A stretch of 64,000 nt of DNA, taken from contig JACJDG010000003.1 in assembly GCA_016432725.1 (NCBI GenBank), forward strand, positions 2,542,001-2,606,000, read 5' to 3'. The notes beneath the pieces are model-generated. The model saw nothing but the letters and a program-made list of their open reading frames with translations. It made no database searches and was not told the origin of the DNA. This DNA is from Streptomyces sp. DHE7-1 (lineage in GTDB: Bacteria; Actinomycetota; Actinomycetes; Streptomycetales; Streptomycetaceae). Shown one piece after another: positions 32,572 through 43,253 of the stretch. Every line of letters begins with the position of its first letter. Within the stretch, counting starts at the first letter, position 1. A program made the position numbers and the translations under genes.

Positions 32572-33449
32572 TCACCCCGCCACGGGGTGCATGGCGTCCC
32601 GCCGCCCCTCGGGAGACGCGAGCCACTCCAGCTTGGCCGCGGTGTTCTCCTCGTCGAGCGGAGCGTGCAGCACGATCATCAGATCGGGCCGGGCCGGCAC
32701 CTTCATCACCGTCGACTCCACGACCAGCGGCCCGACCAGCGGGTGGACCAGCTCCTTGCGCACCTGTCCCTGGTCCTCGATGTCCCGTTCGGCCCACAGC
32801 GCCACGAACTCCGGGCTGCGCGCCGACGCCTCGGCGAGCACCGCCCGGAACCCCTCGTCGTCCGGCCGGGCCGCGCACGCGGCCCGGAACTGGGCCACGA
32901 CCGTCCGCGCGTTCCGCTCCCAGCTGTTGCTGCGCGACCGGTACAGCGGATCGACGAAGAAGTCGACGAGGCAGTTCTGGGTGATGTCCGGCCGCATGCC
33001 GAGGACCAGCGCCGCCGCGTCGTTGTACATCACGCAGTTGTAGTACGTGTCCATGATGTGCGCCGGGTAGGGCATCCAGGTGTCGATCAGCCGGCGCAGC
33101 CCCTCGCACATGTCCCGCTTGTCCGGCGCCACTTGGGGGCCGGCGGGTTCATCCCGGCCAGCAGGTACAGATGCCGGCGTTCGGCGTCGCTGAGCCGGAG
33201 CACCCGGGCGACGGCGTCGAGGACCTGCGGCGAGACGGAGATGTCCCGCCCCTGCTCGAGCCACTGGTACCAGGACGCGCCCACCCCGGCCAGCACGGCG
33301 ACCTCCTCCCGGCGCAGGCCCGGCGTCCGGCGCCGGCCCCCGCCGGCCGGCAGTCCGGCCTCCTCCGGGCTGACCCGGGCCCGCCGGCTCATCAGGAACT
33401 CCCGCAGCTCGTCCCGCCGTTGACTGCGCGTCGCCTCCACAGCGGCCAC
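32572..33449 (-). CDS. Second Xre-family regulator with MmyB-like domain (one frame break)
   Basis: About 292 aa. The helix-turn-helix reads RRTPGLRREEVAVLAGVGASWYQWLEQGR. The ligand domain carries YYNCVMYNDAAALVLGM and KELVHPLVGPLVVESTVM. One C is missing from the C run near 33133-33137. GTG at 33449 follows GGGGAGGAG with good spacing. It is divergent from the MFS gene at 33541 with a perfect palindrome between them, so it is the probable repressor of that transporter. Confidence 0.85.
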
Positions 33450-33473
33450 GTTCCGCTCCTCCCCCGTCGTGTC

Positions 33474-33490
33474 TGGTGGTGCCACCACCA
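33474..33490. promoter_or_regulatory. Candidate operator TGGTGGTG-C-CACCACCA
   Basis: A perfect inverted repeat with 8-base arms and a single central base, in the 91-base space between the divergent Xre regulator and MFS genes. It is probably the regulator's binding site. Confidence 0.6.
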
Positions 33491-33540
33491 CCATAAGTTC
33501 CGACTCCCCACGCCTGTTCCGTTCGCCCGAAGCTCGGTCC

Positions 33541-34972
33541 ATGGCGTTCGACACCACCTCCCAGACCACCACCCAGGCTCCCGCCCCGGCGGGCGGACCG
33601 CTCGGCACCCCCGGCTGTCGACGCGGGACAAGCTGGTCCTCTTCGTCCTGTGCGCGGCCCAGTTCATGGTCGCGCTGGACTTCTCCGTCCTGAACGTGGC
33701 CCTGCCCGAGCTGGGCACCGACCTCGGCATGAGCCGCTCCGCCCTGCAGTGGGCGGTCACCGCGTTCGCGCTCCCCTCCGGCGGCTTCCTGCTGCTGTTC
33801 GGCCGCGTCGGCGACCTGTACGGCCGCCGGAAGCTGTTCCTCGCCGGCCTCGCCCTGTTCGGCGCGGCCTCACTGCTGGCGACCCTGGCCTGGGACCCGG
33901 TGTCCTTCCTCACCGGGCGCGCGCTGCAGGGCCTCGGCGCGGCCGCGATCGTGCCGACCGGCATGTCCCTGCTCACCACCACCTTCCCGGAGGGCCCGGC
34001 GCGCGACCGCGCCCTCGGTATCTCCGGCACACTGCTGTCGCTGGGCTTCACGATCGGCATGGTGGCGGGCGGCGTCCTGACCGACGCCCTCGGCTGGCGC
34101 TCCACCATGGCCCTGCTCACCGTGTTCGCGCTGATCGTGCTGCCGCCGGCGCCGGGTCTGCTGCCGGAGTCCCGCACCCCGACCGCCCGCGGCTCGACGT
34201 GCCCGGCGCGGTCACCGTCACCGCCGGCCTGCTGTCGCTGATCTACGCCCTGTCCACGGCCGCCGGCCACGGCTTCGGCCGCGCCGACGTCGTCGCCGCG
34301 CTGATCGCCGGCCTGCTCCTGCTGGCCCTGTTCACGGCCGTGGAGTCCCGCTCGGCCTCTCCGCTGGTCTCCCTGCCCATGCTGCGCCGCCGCACGGTGG
34401 CGTGGGGCAACGTGGGCGGCCTGGTCACGTTCTCGATGATGTCGACGGTGATCTTCGTCCTGACCCTGTACTTCCAGGAGACCCTGCGTCTGTCGGCCTT
34501 CGAGACGGGTCTGGTCTTCGGCTTCCAGGGCGTGCTGTCGGCCGTCGCCGGCACGCTGGCACCGCGGGTCATCGGCCGCTTCGGCGCCCGCCGTACGCTG
34601 GTCGGCTCGCTGACCGGGCAGGGTGTGCTGATCGCCGCGCTGCTGCCGCTGAACGCCCACACCTGGTCGGTGTGGCCGGCCGCGGCCGCGGTCGCCCTGG
34701 CGAGCATGTGCCACCTGGGCGCGATCATCTCGTACGGCCTCACGGTCACCTCCGGCGTCCCGGACGGGGAGCAGGGGCTGGCCACCGGTCTGGTGACCTC
34801 CACCCAGCAGGTGGGCATCACGGTCGGCATCCCCCTGCTGGGTGTGCTGGCCACCACCTCGCACGACCTGCTGGCCGGCGTCCACACGGTGCTGGCGCTG
34901 GACGCGGCGATCGTGCTGACCGCCGCGGTCCTCGTGGGACTGGGCCTGCGCCGGGCTCAGGCCAGGGTCTGA
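33541..34972 (+). CDS. MFS drug-efflux transporter, DHA2 (14-helix) type, two frame breaks
   Basis: About 477 aa. Family motifs are LDFSVLNVALPELGTDLG in helix 1, GRVGDLYGRRKLFLAG after helix 2, and RALQGLGAAAIVPTGMSLL in helix 4, typical of EmrB/QacA-like efflux pumps. Breaks lie near 33612 (a C run short by one) and 34192. ATG at 33541 gives a Thr/Pro-rich N-terminal tail of about 25 residues. It is under probable control of the divergent Xre protein. The 3' end overlaps the convergent S66 gene by 16 bases. Confidence 0.87.
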
Positions 34973-35976
34973 ACGATCTCGCTCCGCGCGGCCGTGTGCA
35001 CCACACGGCCGCGCGCGCCGTTCACCAGCGCCAGATAGGGCGGGACGTGCCCGCACTCGACGTCCGCGATGATCGGCACCCCGAGCGGGCCGAGGGCGTC
35101 GAGGACCGCCTCGTGCTGGGTGAGGGTGCGGCCGTCGGGGGCCTTGGTGCGGCCCACGAGGACGGCCGCGGCGCGGTCGAAGAACCCGGCGAGCCGCATG
35201 CCGTGCAGATTGCGGCAGATGCTGTAGGCATTGTCCTCGCAGGCCTCGACGTAGACGAGCAGGTCGTCGCCGGCCGCGAAGGACCGCGTGTCCAGCAGCC
35301 GGGTGCCCGCCAGGTTGACCAGGGTCTCGATGCAGCCGCCGATCAGCCGGCCCTCGACGTCCACGTCACCGGTGCCGTCGAGCCGGGTCCAGGTGCCGGC
35401 CGTGTCCAGGGTGAGGTCGCGGATCTCCGGGTGGACGCCGTAGTCGTCCCAGCCGGTGGCGCGGTGGCGGCCGGGCGGGGTCTGGGCGAGCGGCCGGCCC
35501 TGCGGGGCGGTGACGACGTCCAGCCAGGACAGCAGGCCCTCGGGCGTCCGGTAGGGCGTGTCCATGAGGTTGTTGCCGTGCACGGTCGCGACCCCCGTGA
35601 GCAGGGTCAGCGGGGTGATGATCGTCGAGATGTCCGACCAGCCCACGACCCAGGTCGGCTCGGCCCGCGCGATCGCCTCGAAGTCGAGCAGCGGCAGCAG
35701 GTCGATGGCGGTCTCCCCGCCCCACGGCGGCACCACGGCCCGGATGGCGGGGTCGGTCAGCATCCCGGTCAGTTCGGCGGCGCGTTCGGCGGCCGGGGCG
35801 CTGACGTGGGTCGAGCCGTCCATGCACCGGCCGACGACGACCTCGTGACCGCGCGCTTCGAGGTCCCGGATCGCGACGTCGAGCCGCCCGCGGTGCTCCT
35901 TCGCCACTCCGCTGGACGGAGAGGTCACGCCGATACGGTCACCGGGGCGCAGGGGGCGCGGATATCGAACAGTCAT
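34957..35976 (-). CDS. S66 family peptidase (LD-carboxypeptidase / MccF-like)
   Basis: 339 aa, intact, no signal peptide. It begins MTVRYPRPLRPGDRIGVTSPSSG. The nucleophile Ser is in VVGWSDIST near residue 112, and the Glu and His of the triad are in GGCIETL and CGHVPPYLALVNG. Members trim L,D-peptides of murein or cleave peptide-nucleotide antibiotics such as microcin C. The MccF-like lineage is suggested by sequence form but not certain. Confidence 0.85.
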   Translation of the reverse strand: MTVRYPRPLRPGDRIGVTSPSSGVAKEHRGRLDVAIRDLEARGHEVVVGRCMDGSTHVSAPAAERAAELTGMLTDPAIRAVVPPWGGETAIDLLPLLDFEAIARAEPTWVVGWSDISTIITPLTLLTGVATVHGNNLMDTPYRTPEGLLSWLDVVTAPQGRPLAQTPPGRHRATGWDDYGVHPEIRDLTLDTAGTWTRLDGTGDVDVEGRLIGGCIETLVNLAGTRLLDTRSFAAGDDLLVYVEACEDNAYSICRNLHGMRLAGFFDRAAAVLVGRTKAPDGRTLTQHEAVLDALGPLGVPIIADVECGHVPPYLALVNGARGRVVHTAARSEIVQTLA

Positions 35977-36017
35977 GCGCGATTCTGGCATGCCGTCGAC
36001 GGGCCGCGGCAAGGGAA

Positions 36018-36376
36018 TTACGGCCGGTCCAGCCGCAGCCGCTCCGCCCTCGGCAGTCCCGCTACGACCAGGTCGTAGGAGTCCTCGATCAGTTCCCGGA
36101 CCTGGCGGTCCGGCAGACCGCCGTCGACGGTCACCGTGTTCCAGTGGCGCTTGCTCATGTGCCAGCCGGGCACGATCAGCCCTTCGTGCTCCGCGCGCAG
36201 CCGGACCGCGTCCTCCGGGTCGCACTTGAGGTTCACCGTCAGGGGCCGCGCGCCCAGGTTCGTCAGGGCGAACATCTTGCCGAGGACCTTGAACACGGAG
36301 GTCTCCGGGTTGAACGGGAAGTCCTCCACGACCGCGTTGAAGGACAGGCAGAAGGCGCGCAGCTCCTTGGGGTCAC
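36018..36376 (-). CDS. MmcQ/YjbR family protein (one frame break)
   Basis: About 119 aa of the CyaY-like DNA-binding fold family. It contains [33 protein letters not shown] and the typical [18 protein letters not shown]. The start is a GTG at 36376 overlapping the corC stop (GTGA), with one C missing at about 36369-36372, giving [21 protein letters not shown]. Without the correction no good start exists. The function of the family is uncertain. Confidence 0.83.
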
Positions 36377-37670
36377 TCGGGGGCCGCCTCCTCGGCGGCC
36401 TTGCCGGCCGGCTCCACCAGCACCGTCACGATCTTGTTCCGGCGTCCGGCCGCCGCCTCGGCGGTCAGCCGCAGCCTGCGTTCGTCGGGCAGTTCGACCT
36501 CGGCGGAGGCGCCGGCGATGGGGACCCGGCCGAGGGCCTTGGCGAGCAGCCCGCCGACGGTCTCCACGTCCTCGTCGTCGTACTCCTCCAGGCCGTACAG
36601 CTCGCCGAGGTCGGTGATGTCCAGGCGCGCGGTGACCCGGTGGCGGTCGTCGCCGAGATCCTCCACGGGCGGCAGTTCCCGGTCGTACTCGTCGGTGATC
36701 TCGCCGACGATCTCCTCGAGGATGTCCTCGATGGTGACGATGCCGGCGGTGCCGCCGTACTCGTCGATGACGACGGCGACGTGGTTGCGCTCCTTCTGCA
36801 TCTCGCGCAGCAGGTCGCCGGCGTTCTTGGTGTCGGGGACGAAGACGGCCGGGCGCATGGCGGTCGACACCAGGTCGTTCTCGGCGTCACGGCTGATGTG
36901 CGTCTTGCGGACCAGGTCCTTCAGGTACACGATCCCGACGATGTCGTCCTCGCTCTCCCCGGTGACCGGGATGCGGGAGAAACCGGAGCGCAGGGCGAGG
37001 GTGAGCGCCTGCCGGATGGTCTTGTAGCGCTCGATGACCACCAGGTCGGTGCGCGGCACCATGACCTCGCGCACCAGGGTGTCGCCGAGTTCGAAGACCG
37101 AGTGCACCATACGGCGCTCCTCGTCCTCGATCAGCGACTCCTTCTCGGCGAGGTCCACCATCGCGCGCAGCTCGGCCTCGGAGGCGAAGGGGCCGCGGCG
37201 GAAGCCCTTGCCGGGGTGAGCGCGTTGCCGATGAGGATCAGCAGCGACGGGATCGGGCCCATGATCCGGGCCAGCGGCAGCAGCACGTACGCGGCCGCCG
37301 TGGCCGTGTTGATCGGGTGCTGGCGGCCGATGGTGCGCGGCGAGACGCCGACGGCGACGTACGACACCAGCACCATGACGCCGATGGCGACCAGCAGGGC
37401 CTGCCAGGTGGCGGCGAACTCCTGCAGGCAGGCGTACGTCACCAGGGCCGCGGCCGCCATCTCGCAGGCGACGCGGACCAGCAGGGCGACGTTCAGGTAG
37501 CGGGTGGGGTCGGCGGCGACCTGGGCCAGCCGGGCGCTGCCGCGCCGGCCGGACTTCACGGCCTCCTCGGCCCGGAAGCTGGAGACGCGCGCGATGCCCG
37601 CCTCGGCGCAGGCGGCCAGCCAGGCGACGACGACGAGCGCGATCGCGCCCATCACGATCTGCGGATTCAT
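36373..37670 (-). CDS. CNNM/CorC family membrane protein with CBS pair (one frame break)
   Basis: About 432 aa. The N-terminal DUF21/CNNM membrane domain has four hydrophobic segments ([21 protein letters not shown] onward), then a CBS pair ([35 protein letters not shown]) and a CorC_HlyC domain ending near residue 420. These proteins are linked to magnesium and cobalt transport. One base is missing near 37216, between ALTP and GKGFRRG. It lies in the phoH-ybeY-corC cluster, 16 bases after ybeY. Confidence 0.9.
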
Positions 37671-37686
37671 ACGTGGACCGACCCGC

Positions 37687-38184
37687 CTACGAGACGGTCG
37701 GCGCCGGGGACGGCCCGGTCAGTCCGCGCTCGGACCGCCACCCGTCGACGATGGCGGCCTGGAGCCCGAACATCTCGGCCTTCTCGTCGGGTTCCTCGTG
37801 GTCGTACCCGAGCAGGTGCAGCACTCCGTGGACGGTGAGCAGGTGGAGCTCCTCGTCCATGGAGTGCTGCGTCGGCGCCTCGTCGCCCTGCTTCTTGGCG
37901 ACCTCCGGGCACAGCACGATGTCGCCGAGCAGTCCCTGCGGCGGCTCGTCGTCGTCCTTCGACGGCGGCCGCAGCTCGTCCATCGGGAACGACATGACAT
38001 CGGTGGGCCCGGGCAGGTCCATCCACTGGATGTGGAGCTGCTCCATGGCGTCGGCGTCCACGACGATCACCGAGAGCTCGGAGAGCGGGTGGATGCGCAT
38101 CCGCGCGAGCGCGTAGCGGGCGATGTCGAGGATCGCCTGCTCGTCGACCTCGGTACCGGACTCGTTGTTGACGTCGATCGACAT
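37687..38184 (-). CDS. ybeY: Endoribonuclease YbeY
   Basis: 165 aa zinc-dependent RNase for 16S rRNA 3' processing and ribosome quality control. The signature [11 protein letters not shown] supplies the three His ligands near residues 118-128. DVMSFPMDE near residue 62 is also diagnostic. It is intact and sits 12 bases after phoH, the usual partner. Confidence 0.95.
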   Translation of the reverse strand: MSIDVNNESGTEVDEQAILDIARYALARMRIHPLSELSVIVVDADAMEQLHIQWMDLPGPTDVMSFPMDELRPPSKDDDEPPQGLLGDIVLCPEVAKKQGDEAPTQHSMDEELHLLTVHGVLHLLGYDHEEPDEKAEMFGLQAAIVDGWRSERGLTGPSPAPTVS

Positions 38185-38196
38185 GGGCGTGCTGGT

Positions 38197-39275
38197 CTAC
38201 TTCCCCTTGGGACCCTTGGCGCCGGTTCTGCCACGGCCGCCCTGGTGGGTGCCGTTCTCGGTGCCGTGCTTGCTGTCGTACATCTCGTACGCGTCGACGA
38301 TACGGCCCACCAGCTTGTGCCGTACGACATCCTGCGACGACAGCCGGGAGAAGTGGACGTCCTCGACGCCCTCCAGGATCTCCTGCACCTGCCGCAGACC
38401 GCTCCTGGTCCCGTTCGGCAGGTCGACCTGGGTGACGTCACCGGTGATCACGATCTTCGAGTCGAAGCCGAGCCGGGTGAGGAACATCTTCATCTGCTCG
38501 GGCGAGGTGTTCTGGGCCTCGTCCAGGATGATGAAGGCGTCGTTGAGCGTACGGCCGCGCATGTACGCCAGCGGCGCGACCTCGATGGTCCCGGCGGCCA
38601 TCAGGCGCGGGATCGAGTCCGGGTCGAGCATGTCGTGCAGCGCGTCGTACAGCGGGCGCAGGTAGGGGTCGATCTTCTCATAGAGCGTGCCGGGCAGGAA
38701 GCCGAGCCGCTCTCCGGCCTCCACCGCCGGGCGGGTCAGGATGATCCGGTTGACCTGCTTGGACTGCAGGGCCTGGACCGCCTTGGCCATGGCCAGGTAG
38801 GTCTTGCCGGTACCGGCGGGGCCGATGCCGAAGACGATCGTGTGCTTGTCGATCGCGTCGACGTACCGCTTCTGGTTGAGCGTCTTCGGCCGGATCGTCC
38901 GGCCGCGCGAGGACAGGATGTTCTGCGTCAGCACCTCGGCCGGGGTCTCCGGGCCGTCGCTCGTCCCGTTCTCGCTCGCCTTGAGCATGGCGATCGAGCG
39001 TTCCACTGCGTCCTCCGTCATCGGCTGCCCGGTGCGGAGCACCAGCATCATCTCGTCGAACACGCGCGAGATCAGGGCGACGTCCGCGGGTTCGCCGACC
39101 GCGCTGATCTCATTGCCCCGGACATGTATGTCGGCTGCCGGGAAGGCCTTCTCGATCACGCGCAGGAGGGAGTCGCCGGAACCCAGCACGGTCACCATGG
39201 GGTGCTGGCGGGGACGGTGAGCTGTGCTCGCGCCTGCTCCCGCGCGGGGATGTGAGCTTGGGGTGTCTGAGTCAT
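38197..39275 (-). CDS. phoH: PhoH-like ATPase (one frame break)
   Basis: About 359 aa. Walker A is [13 protein letters not shown] near residue 150, and Walker B is [25 protein letters not shown] and [16 protein letters not shown] are PhoH hallmarks. The frame breaks near 39206: the true start is ATG 39275 (MTQTPQAH), joined to [12 protein letters not shown] once one C is added. Likely an RNA-associated ATPase acting with YbeY. First gene of phoH-ybeY-corC. Confidence 0.92.
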
Positions 39276-39419
39276 GGGCCGGCGCTTAAGGCCTGCAGTT
39301 CCTCCTCGTCACGGCCGCGTAGCTGAGGGCGGCCTCGCACTGTCAAGAGTACGACGGGCCACCGACAACGCCGTAGGGTTTTTCCGCCGGAGGCGGACCC
39401 CGGCTGGGGCTTGCCCCCG

Positions 39420-40557
39420 TCAGGCCGAACGCCCGAACCCGAGCGTCGGCACCGCCCGCCGCAGCGGCCACGGGCGGTCCAGCCGCTCGGGCACGAGGCC
39501 GTCGAGGAAGCCGTACCGGCGCAGCGCCTCGGGCTCTGGCCCGGTACCGACTGCACGCGGCGCCACCACGCCCCGATCTCGGACCACCCCGGCGCCGACA
39601 GCGAGCCGCCGAACTCCTGCACGGAGAGGGCCGCGGTGAGGCCCGCGAGCGCGAGCCGGTCGGCGAGCGGCCGGCCCGCCAGGGTCGCCGTGACGAAACC
39701 GGCCACGAAGACGTCCCCGGCCCCGGTGGGATCCAGTGCCTCCACGGCGATCGCCGGGACCTCCGCGCTCTCCCCGGTGCGCCGGTCCACGGCGTACGCC
39801 CCGTCCGCGCCGAGGGTGACGACGGCCACCGGGACGTGTTCGGTCAGCGCGTGCGCGGCCGCGCGCGGGCAGTCGGCCCCGGTGTACCGCATCGCCTCCG
39901 CCGCGTTGGGCAGGAACGCCTCGCAGTGCCCGAGGTCGGGAAGCTTGGCCAGGTCCCAGGCCCCGGTCTCGTCCCAGCCGACGTCGGCGAAGATCCGGGT
40001 GCCCGCGCGGGCCGCCTCCGCGATCCAGGGGGCGCGCTTGCCGGGGGCCAGGGAGGCGACGGCGGCCCGCGCGCGGGCGGGAAGTCCGGCGCCGGTTCCT
40101 CCGGGGCGGTTCGTGGCCGTGGGAGACCATCGTCCGCTCCCCTCGTACGCCATGGAGACGGTGACCGGCGAGTGCCAGCCGGGCACGGTCCGGGAGGGCG
40201 CGAGGTCGATGCCCTCGCCCTGGGCGAGGGCGTCCCAGCAGTACTCGCCGTAGTGGTCGTCGCCGAACGCCGCCGCGAGGGAGGTCCGCAGGCCGAGCCG
40301 GGCGAGCGCGGTGGCCATGTTGGCGACCCCGCCGGGGCTGGAGCCCATCCCCGGGCCCAGGACTCGGTGCCGCGCACGGGTGCCGAGTCCAGGCCGGTGA
40401 AGACGATGTCGAGGAAGACCGTGCCCGTGAGGTACACGTCCCAGGGCGGGTCGCCGGGTGCCCGGAGGGCGGCGAGCGGGTCGACCTGGGCCTGGCGGCG
40501 CGCCGCCTGCGTGAGGTGTTCGGGTTCCTCTCCGGCGATCGAGCGGGACGGGGTCAC
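39420..40557 (-). CDS. PfkB-family sugar kinase (about five frame breaks)
   Basis: Ribokinase-like kinase of about 380 aa. Segments of three frames join as WDVYLTGTVFLDIVFTGL, MGSSPGGVANMATALARLG, TMVSHGHEPP, EEPAPDFPPAR, AAVASLAPGKRAPW and the ATP/anion-hole motif DPTGAGDVFVAGF near residue 275. Breaks are near 40357, 40133, 40100, 40078 and 39543. GTG at 40557 follows GGGAG. The substrate is unknown. It lies 109 bases downstream of the glucarate dehydratase gene, but the GudD-KdgD route needs no kinase. Confidence 0.8.
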
Positions 40558-40666
40558 GGTGCGCTCCCTGAGCTGGTGCGGATCTGGCCAGTGTGCACCA
40601 CTTCCCGCCAGGGGTACGGCCGCTCGCGACCGGCGCCGTCGCCGTCGCGGTGTCACCGCCGGGATG

Positions 40667-42007
40667 TCACCAGCGGGGCATCACCGGGGTCCGCCACCCG
40701 GGCTCGGCCCGCCGCATCGCCGCCGCGTCGTCGCGCTCGCGCAGCGCGCCGTCGTCCCGTTTCCACCGCCGGTGCAGCCGGGCCAGTTCGTCCCGGTCCA
40801 GCTCGACGCCGAGGCCGGGCGCGTCGGACACCGCGACCCGGCCGCCGGTGAAGGCGGGCCGCTCGGTGAGGACGTCCTCGGACTGCCAGGGGTAGTGGGA
40901 GTCGCAGGCGTGGTGGAGGTCGGGCACGGTCGACGCCACGTGGGTCATGGCGGCGAGGCTGATGCCGAGGTGGGTGTTGGAGTGCATGGACACCCCGACC
41001 CCGAAGGCGGCGCAGATCGCGGCGAGCTGCCGGGTGTTGCGCAGTCCTCCCCAGTAGTGGTGGTCGGAGAGCACGACCTGGACGGCGTCCCTGGTGAACG
41101 CCTCCCGGATCTCGCCGACGGTGGTCACGCACATGTTGGTGGCGAGGGGCACGGCCGTCCGTCGCCCGTCACCGCCCTCGTCCGGGGCGCTCCGCGCGGC
41201 CTCTCTCAGCGCGGCGGACACCTCGGCCATCGCGTGGGTGCCCAGGGTGGGGTCCTCCAGGTACTCCAGGACGTCGCCGAGTTCCTCCGCGACCTTCAGC
41301 GAGGTCTCCACCGACCAGGCGCCGTTGGGGTCGAGGCGCAGCGGGTGGCCGGGGAAGGCCTCGGCGAGGGCGTGTACGGCGGCGATCTCCTGCTCGGGCG
41401 GGAAGACGCCGCCCTTGAGCTTGAAGGAGGTGAATCCGTACCGCTCCTTGAACAGGCGCGCCTGGGCGACGACTCCGGCCGGGTCGAGGGCGGCGCCCCA
41501 GTCGTCCGGCTCGCCGGCCACGCCCTCGGGGTGCCCGGCCCACTTGTAGAAGAGGTAGGCGCTGTACTCGACGGTGTCCCGCAGCCTGCCGCCGAGGAGG
41601 GCGTGCACGGGGAGTCCGAGCGCCCTGCCCTGGGCGTCGAGGCAGGCCACCTCGAAGGCGGACAGCACGGACAGCCGCAGTTTGTCGGCACTCTGCACAC
41701 CCCTGAGTCCGCCGGCGTCCACGGCGCCCCGGACCCGGCGCTCGTCCACGGCAAGGTCCAGCGCGAAGAGGCTGTTCACATCCATGACCGAGCGTCCGGT
41801 CAGCCGCTCGGCCAGCGAGCGGGCCGGCTCCAGGTACTTGGTGTCGCCGTAGGTCTCGCCGAGGCCGGTGATCCCGTCGGCCGTGACGACCTCCACGATC
41901 AGCCGGGGGGTGTACGGCTGGTGCACGCCCTGGGTGTTGAGCAGCGGCGGGTCGGCGACCAGGATCGGCGTCAGGCGCACCTCGGCGATGGTCAGGTCAC
42001 GGGTCAC
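40667..42007 (-). CDS. gudD: Glucarate dehydratase (enolase superfamily)
   Basis: Removes water from D-glucarate to give 5-dehydro-4-deoxyglucarate. 446 aa, intact. Catalytic features in order are FKLKGG (Lys base), RLDPNGAWS (Asp), LEDPT (Glu), LATNMC (Asn), SDHHYWGG and SMHSNTHLGIS (His base), matching the glucarate dehydratase subgroup. GTG at 42007 overlaps the kdgD stop (GTGA). With kdgD it forms a two-step path to 2-ketoglutarate semialdehyde. Confidence 0.9.
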   Translation of the reverse strand: MTRDLTIAEVRLTPILVADPPLLNTQGVHQPYTPRLIVEVVTADGITGLGETYGDTKYLEPARSLAERLTGRSVMDVNSLFALDLAVDERRVRGAVDAGGLRGVQSADKLRLSVLSAFEVACLDAQGRALGLPVHALLGGRLRDTVEYSAYLFYKWAGHPEGVAGEPDDWGAALDPAGVVAQARLFKERYGFTSFKLKGGVFPPEQEIAAVHALAEAFPGHPLRLDPNGAWSVETSLKVAEELGDVLEYLEDPTLGTHAMAEVSAALREAARSAPDEGGDGRRTAVPLATNMCVTTVGEIREAFTRDAVQVVLSDHHYWGGLRNTRQLAAICAAFGVGVSMHSNTHLGISLAAMTHVASTVPDLHHACDSHYPWQSEDVLTERPAFTGGRVAVSDAPGLGVELDRDELARLHRRWKRDDGALRERDDAAAMRRAEPGWRTPVMPRW

Positions 42008-42950
42008 AGACAGGCTCCTACGAGGTCGAGTCCGGCGGCGAGCAGGGCCCGGAGGTCGGCGAGGTCGGCGGGCGAGGGGTCGGTGAGCGGGGCCCGGACC
42101 GGGCCGACGCGCTCCCCGCGCAGCCGGGCCGCCGCCTTCACCAGGGACACCGCGTATCCGGGTACGCGGTCGCGGAGTTCGACGAGGGGGACGTAGAAGT
42201 CGCGCAGCAGTCTCCCGCTCGTGGCGTGGTCGCCGTCCCACAGCGCGGTGAAGAAGGCGCCCGCGATCTCGGGGCGAAGGCGTGCACGGCGGAGGAGTAG
42301 GCGGGGACGCCGACGGTGGCGTAGGCGCGGGCCTGGATCTCGGCGGTGGCGGCGCCGTTGAAGAACAGGAAGTCCTCGGGGGCGGCGAGGGTGAGGCGCT
42401 GGAGGCGGTCGAGGTCACTGTGGCCGTCCTTGAGGCCGATGACGCTCGGGATGCGCGCGATGCGCCGCAACGACGCCACGGTGTAGGCGACCTGGCCGCG
42501 CTGGTAGGCGACGATCGGCAGCCGGGTGCGGTCGGCGAGCCGCTCGAGCTGGGCGACCAGGCCCTCCTGCGGCGCGGCGACGAGGTAGTGCGGCAGCACC
42601 AGCAGGGCGTCGGCGCCCGCCTCCTCGGCGATCCGCGCGAACCGGGCGGCCTGCGCCCAGCCGTACCCGGTCCCGGCGACCACGGGCACCCGGCCCGCCG
42701 CCTCCTCGACGGCGATGGTGACGACCTGCCGGTACTCCTCCTCGTCCAGGGAGAAGAACTCCCCGGTGCCGCAGGCCGGGAAGACGGCTCCCGGTCCGGC
42801 GGCGAGCCGGGCCGCGACATGCGCGCGGGAGCCGTCGGGGTCGAGGGTGCCGTCGTCGTGGAAGGCGGTCAGGGGGAAGGACAGCACACCGCGCGCCATG
42901 CCCTCCCCGAGTCGCCGCGCCACGCCCCGCGGACTTCGGTCGCCGCCCAC
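42004..42950 (-). CDS. kdgD: 5-dehydro-4-deoxyglucarate dehydratase (one frame break)
   Basis: DHDPS-superfamily enzyme that dehydrates and decarboxylates 5-keto-4-deoxyglucarate to 2-ketoglutarate semialdehyde. LSFPLTAFHDDGTLD and PACGTGEFFSLDEEEY are KdgD-type, and the Schiff-base Lys is in VIGLKDGHSDL. The frame breaks near 42272, after HAFAP, and the C-terminus continues ALWDGDHATSG...GLDLVGACL. The start at GTG 42950 (GGGAG upstream) gives 315 aa. ATG 42899 is an alternative. Pairing with gudD supports the call. Confidence 0.86.
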
Positions 42951-43109
42951 CAGACCATCTCCCGTTGTGCATGTCGTCTACGTATGAGAACTGAGGCTAG
43001 ATACACGAACAGGGGCCGTCAATGGCGCCGCGTCGGCCGGACGTCCGAACGGCGGGCGGGGGTCGAGGGAGCGCGCGCTTCTACCCGTGATCATTGGGAT
43101 CAAACGCAA

Positions 43110-43127
43110 GAGTGATCCAGATCACTC
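43110..43127. promoter_or_regulatory. CRP-like site GAGTGATC-CA-GATCACTC
   Basis: A perfect 8-base inverted repeat with the core GTGA-n6-TCAC, the classic cyclic-AMP receptor protein half-site spacing and compatible with the Streptomyces Crp consensus. It lies in the 303-base space (42951-43253) between divergent kdgD and the MFS gene. Nothing else is recognisable there except AT-richer promoter-like sequence near 43000 and 43155. Confidence 0.55.
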
Positions 43128-43253
43128 CACCCGAACTTCTTCTGGAACCGCGTGCTTGATACAACTTGCTCGCGCGTTCCCGTCCGTCGACGGCCGTCGC
43201 CCTCCCCTCTCCCCGGCTCTCGAGCCGCTCCTTCGCCTGCCCTGGGAACGCCC

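Noticed and set aside
34402..36078. Plus-strand frame running across the MFS and S66 genes
   Set aside because: It is a shadow. The MFS protein and the S66 peptidase in the other frames have clear family motifs.
39376..39405. Hairpin CCGCC-GGA-GGCGG next to a T run as a terminator
   Set aside because: The T run precedes the stem on the plus strand, so it fits neither strand as a terminator for the minus-strand kinase or phoH.
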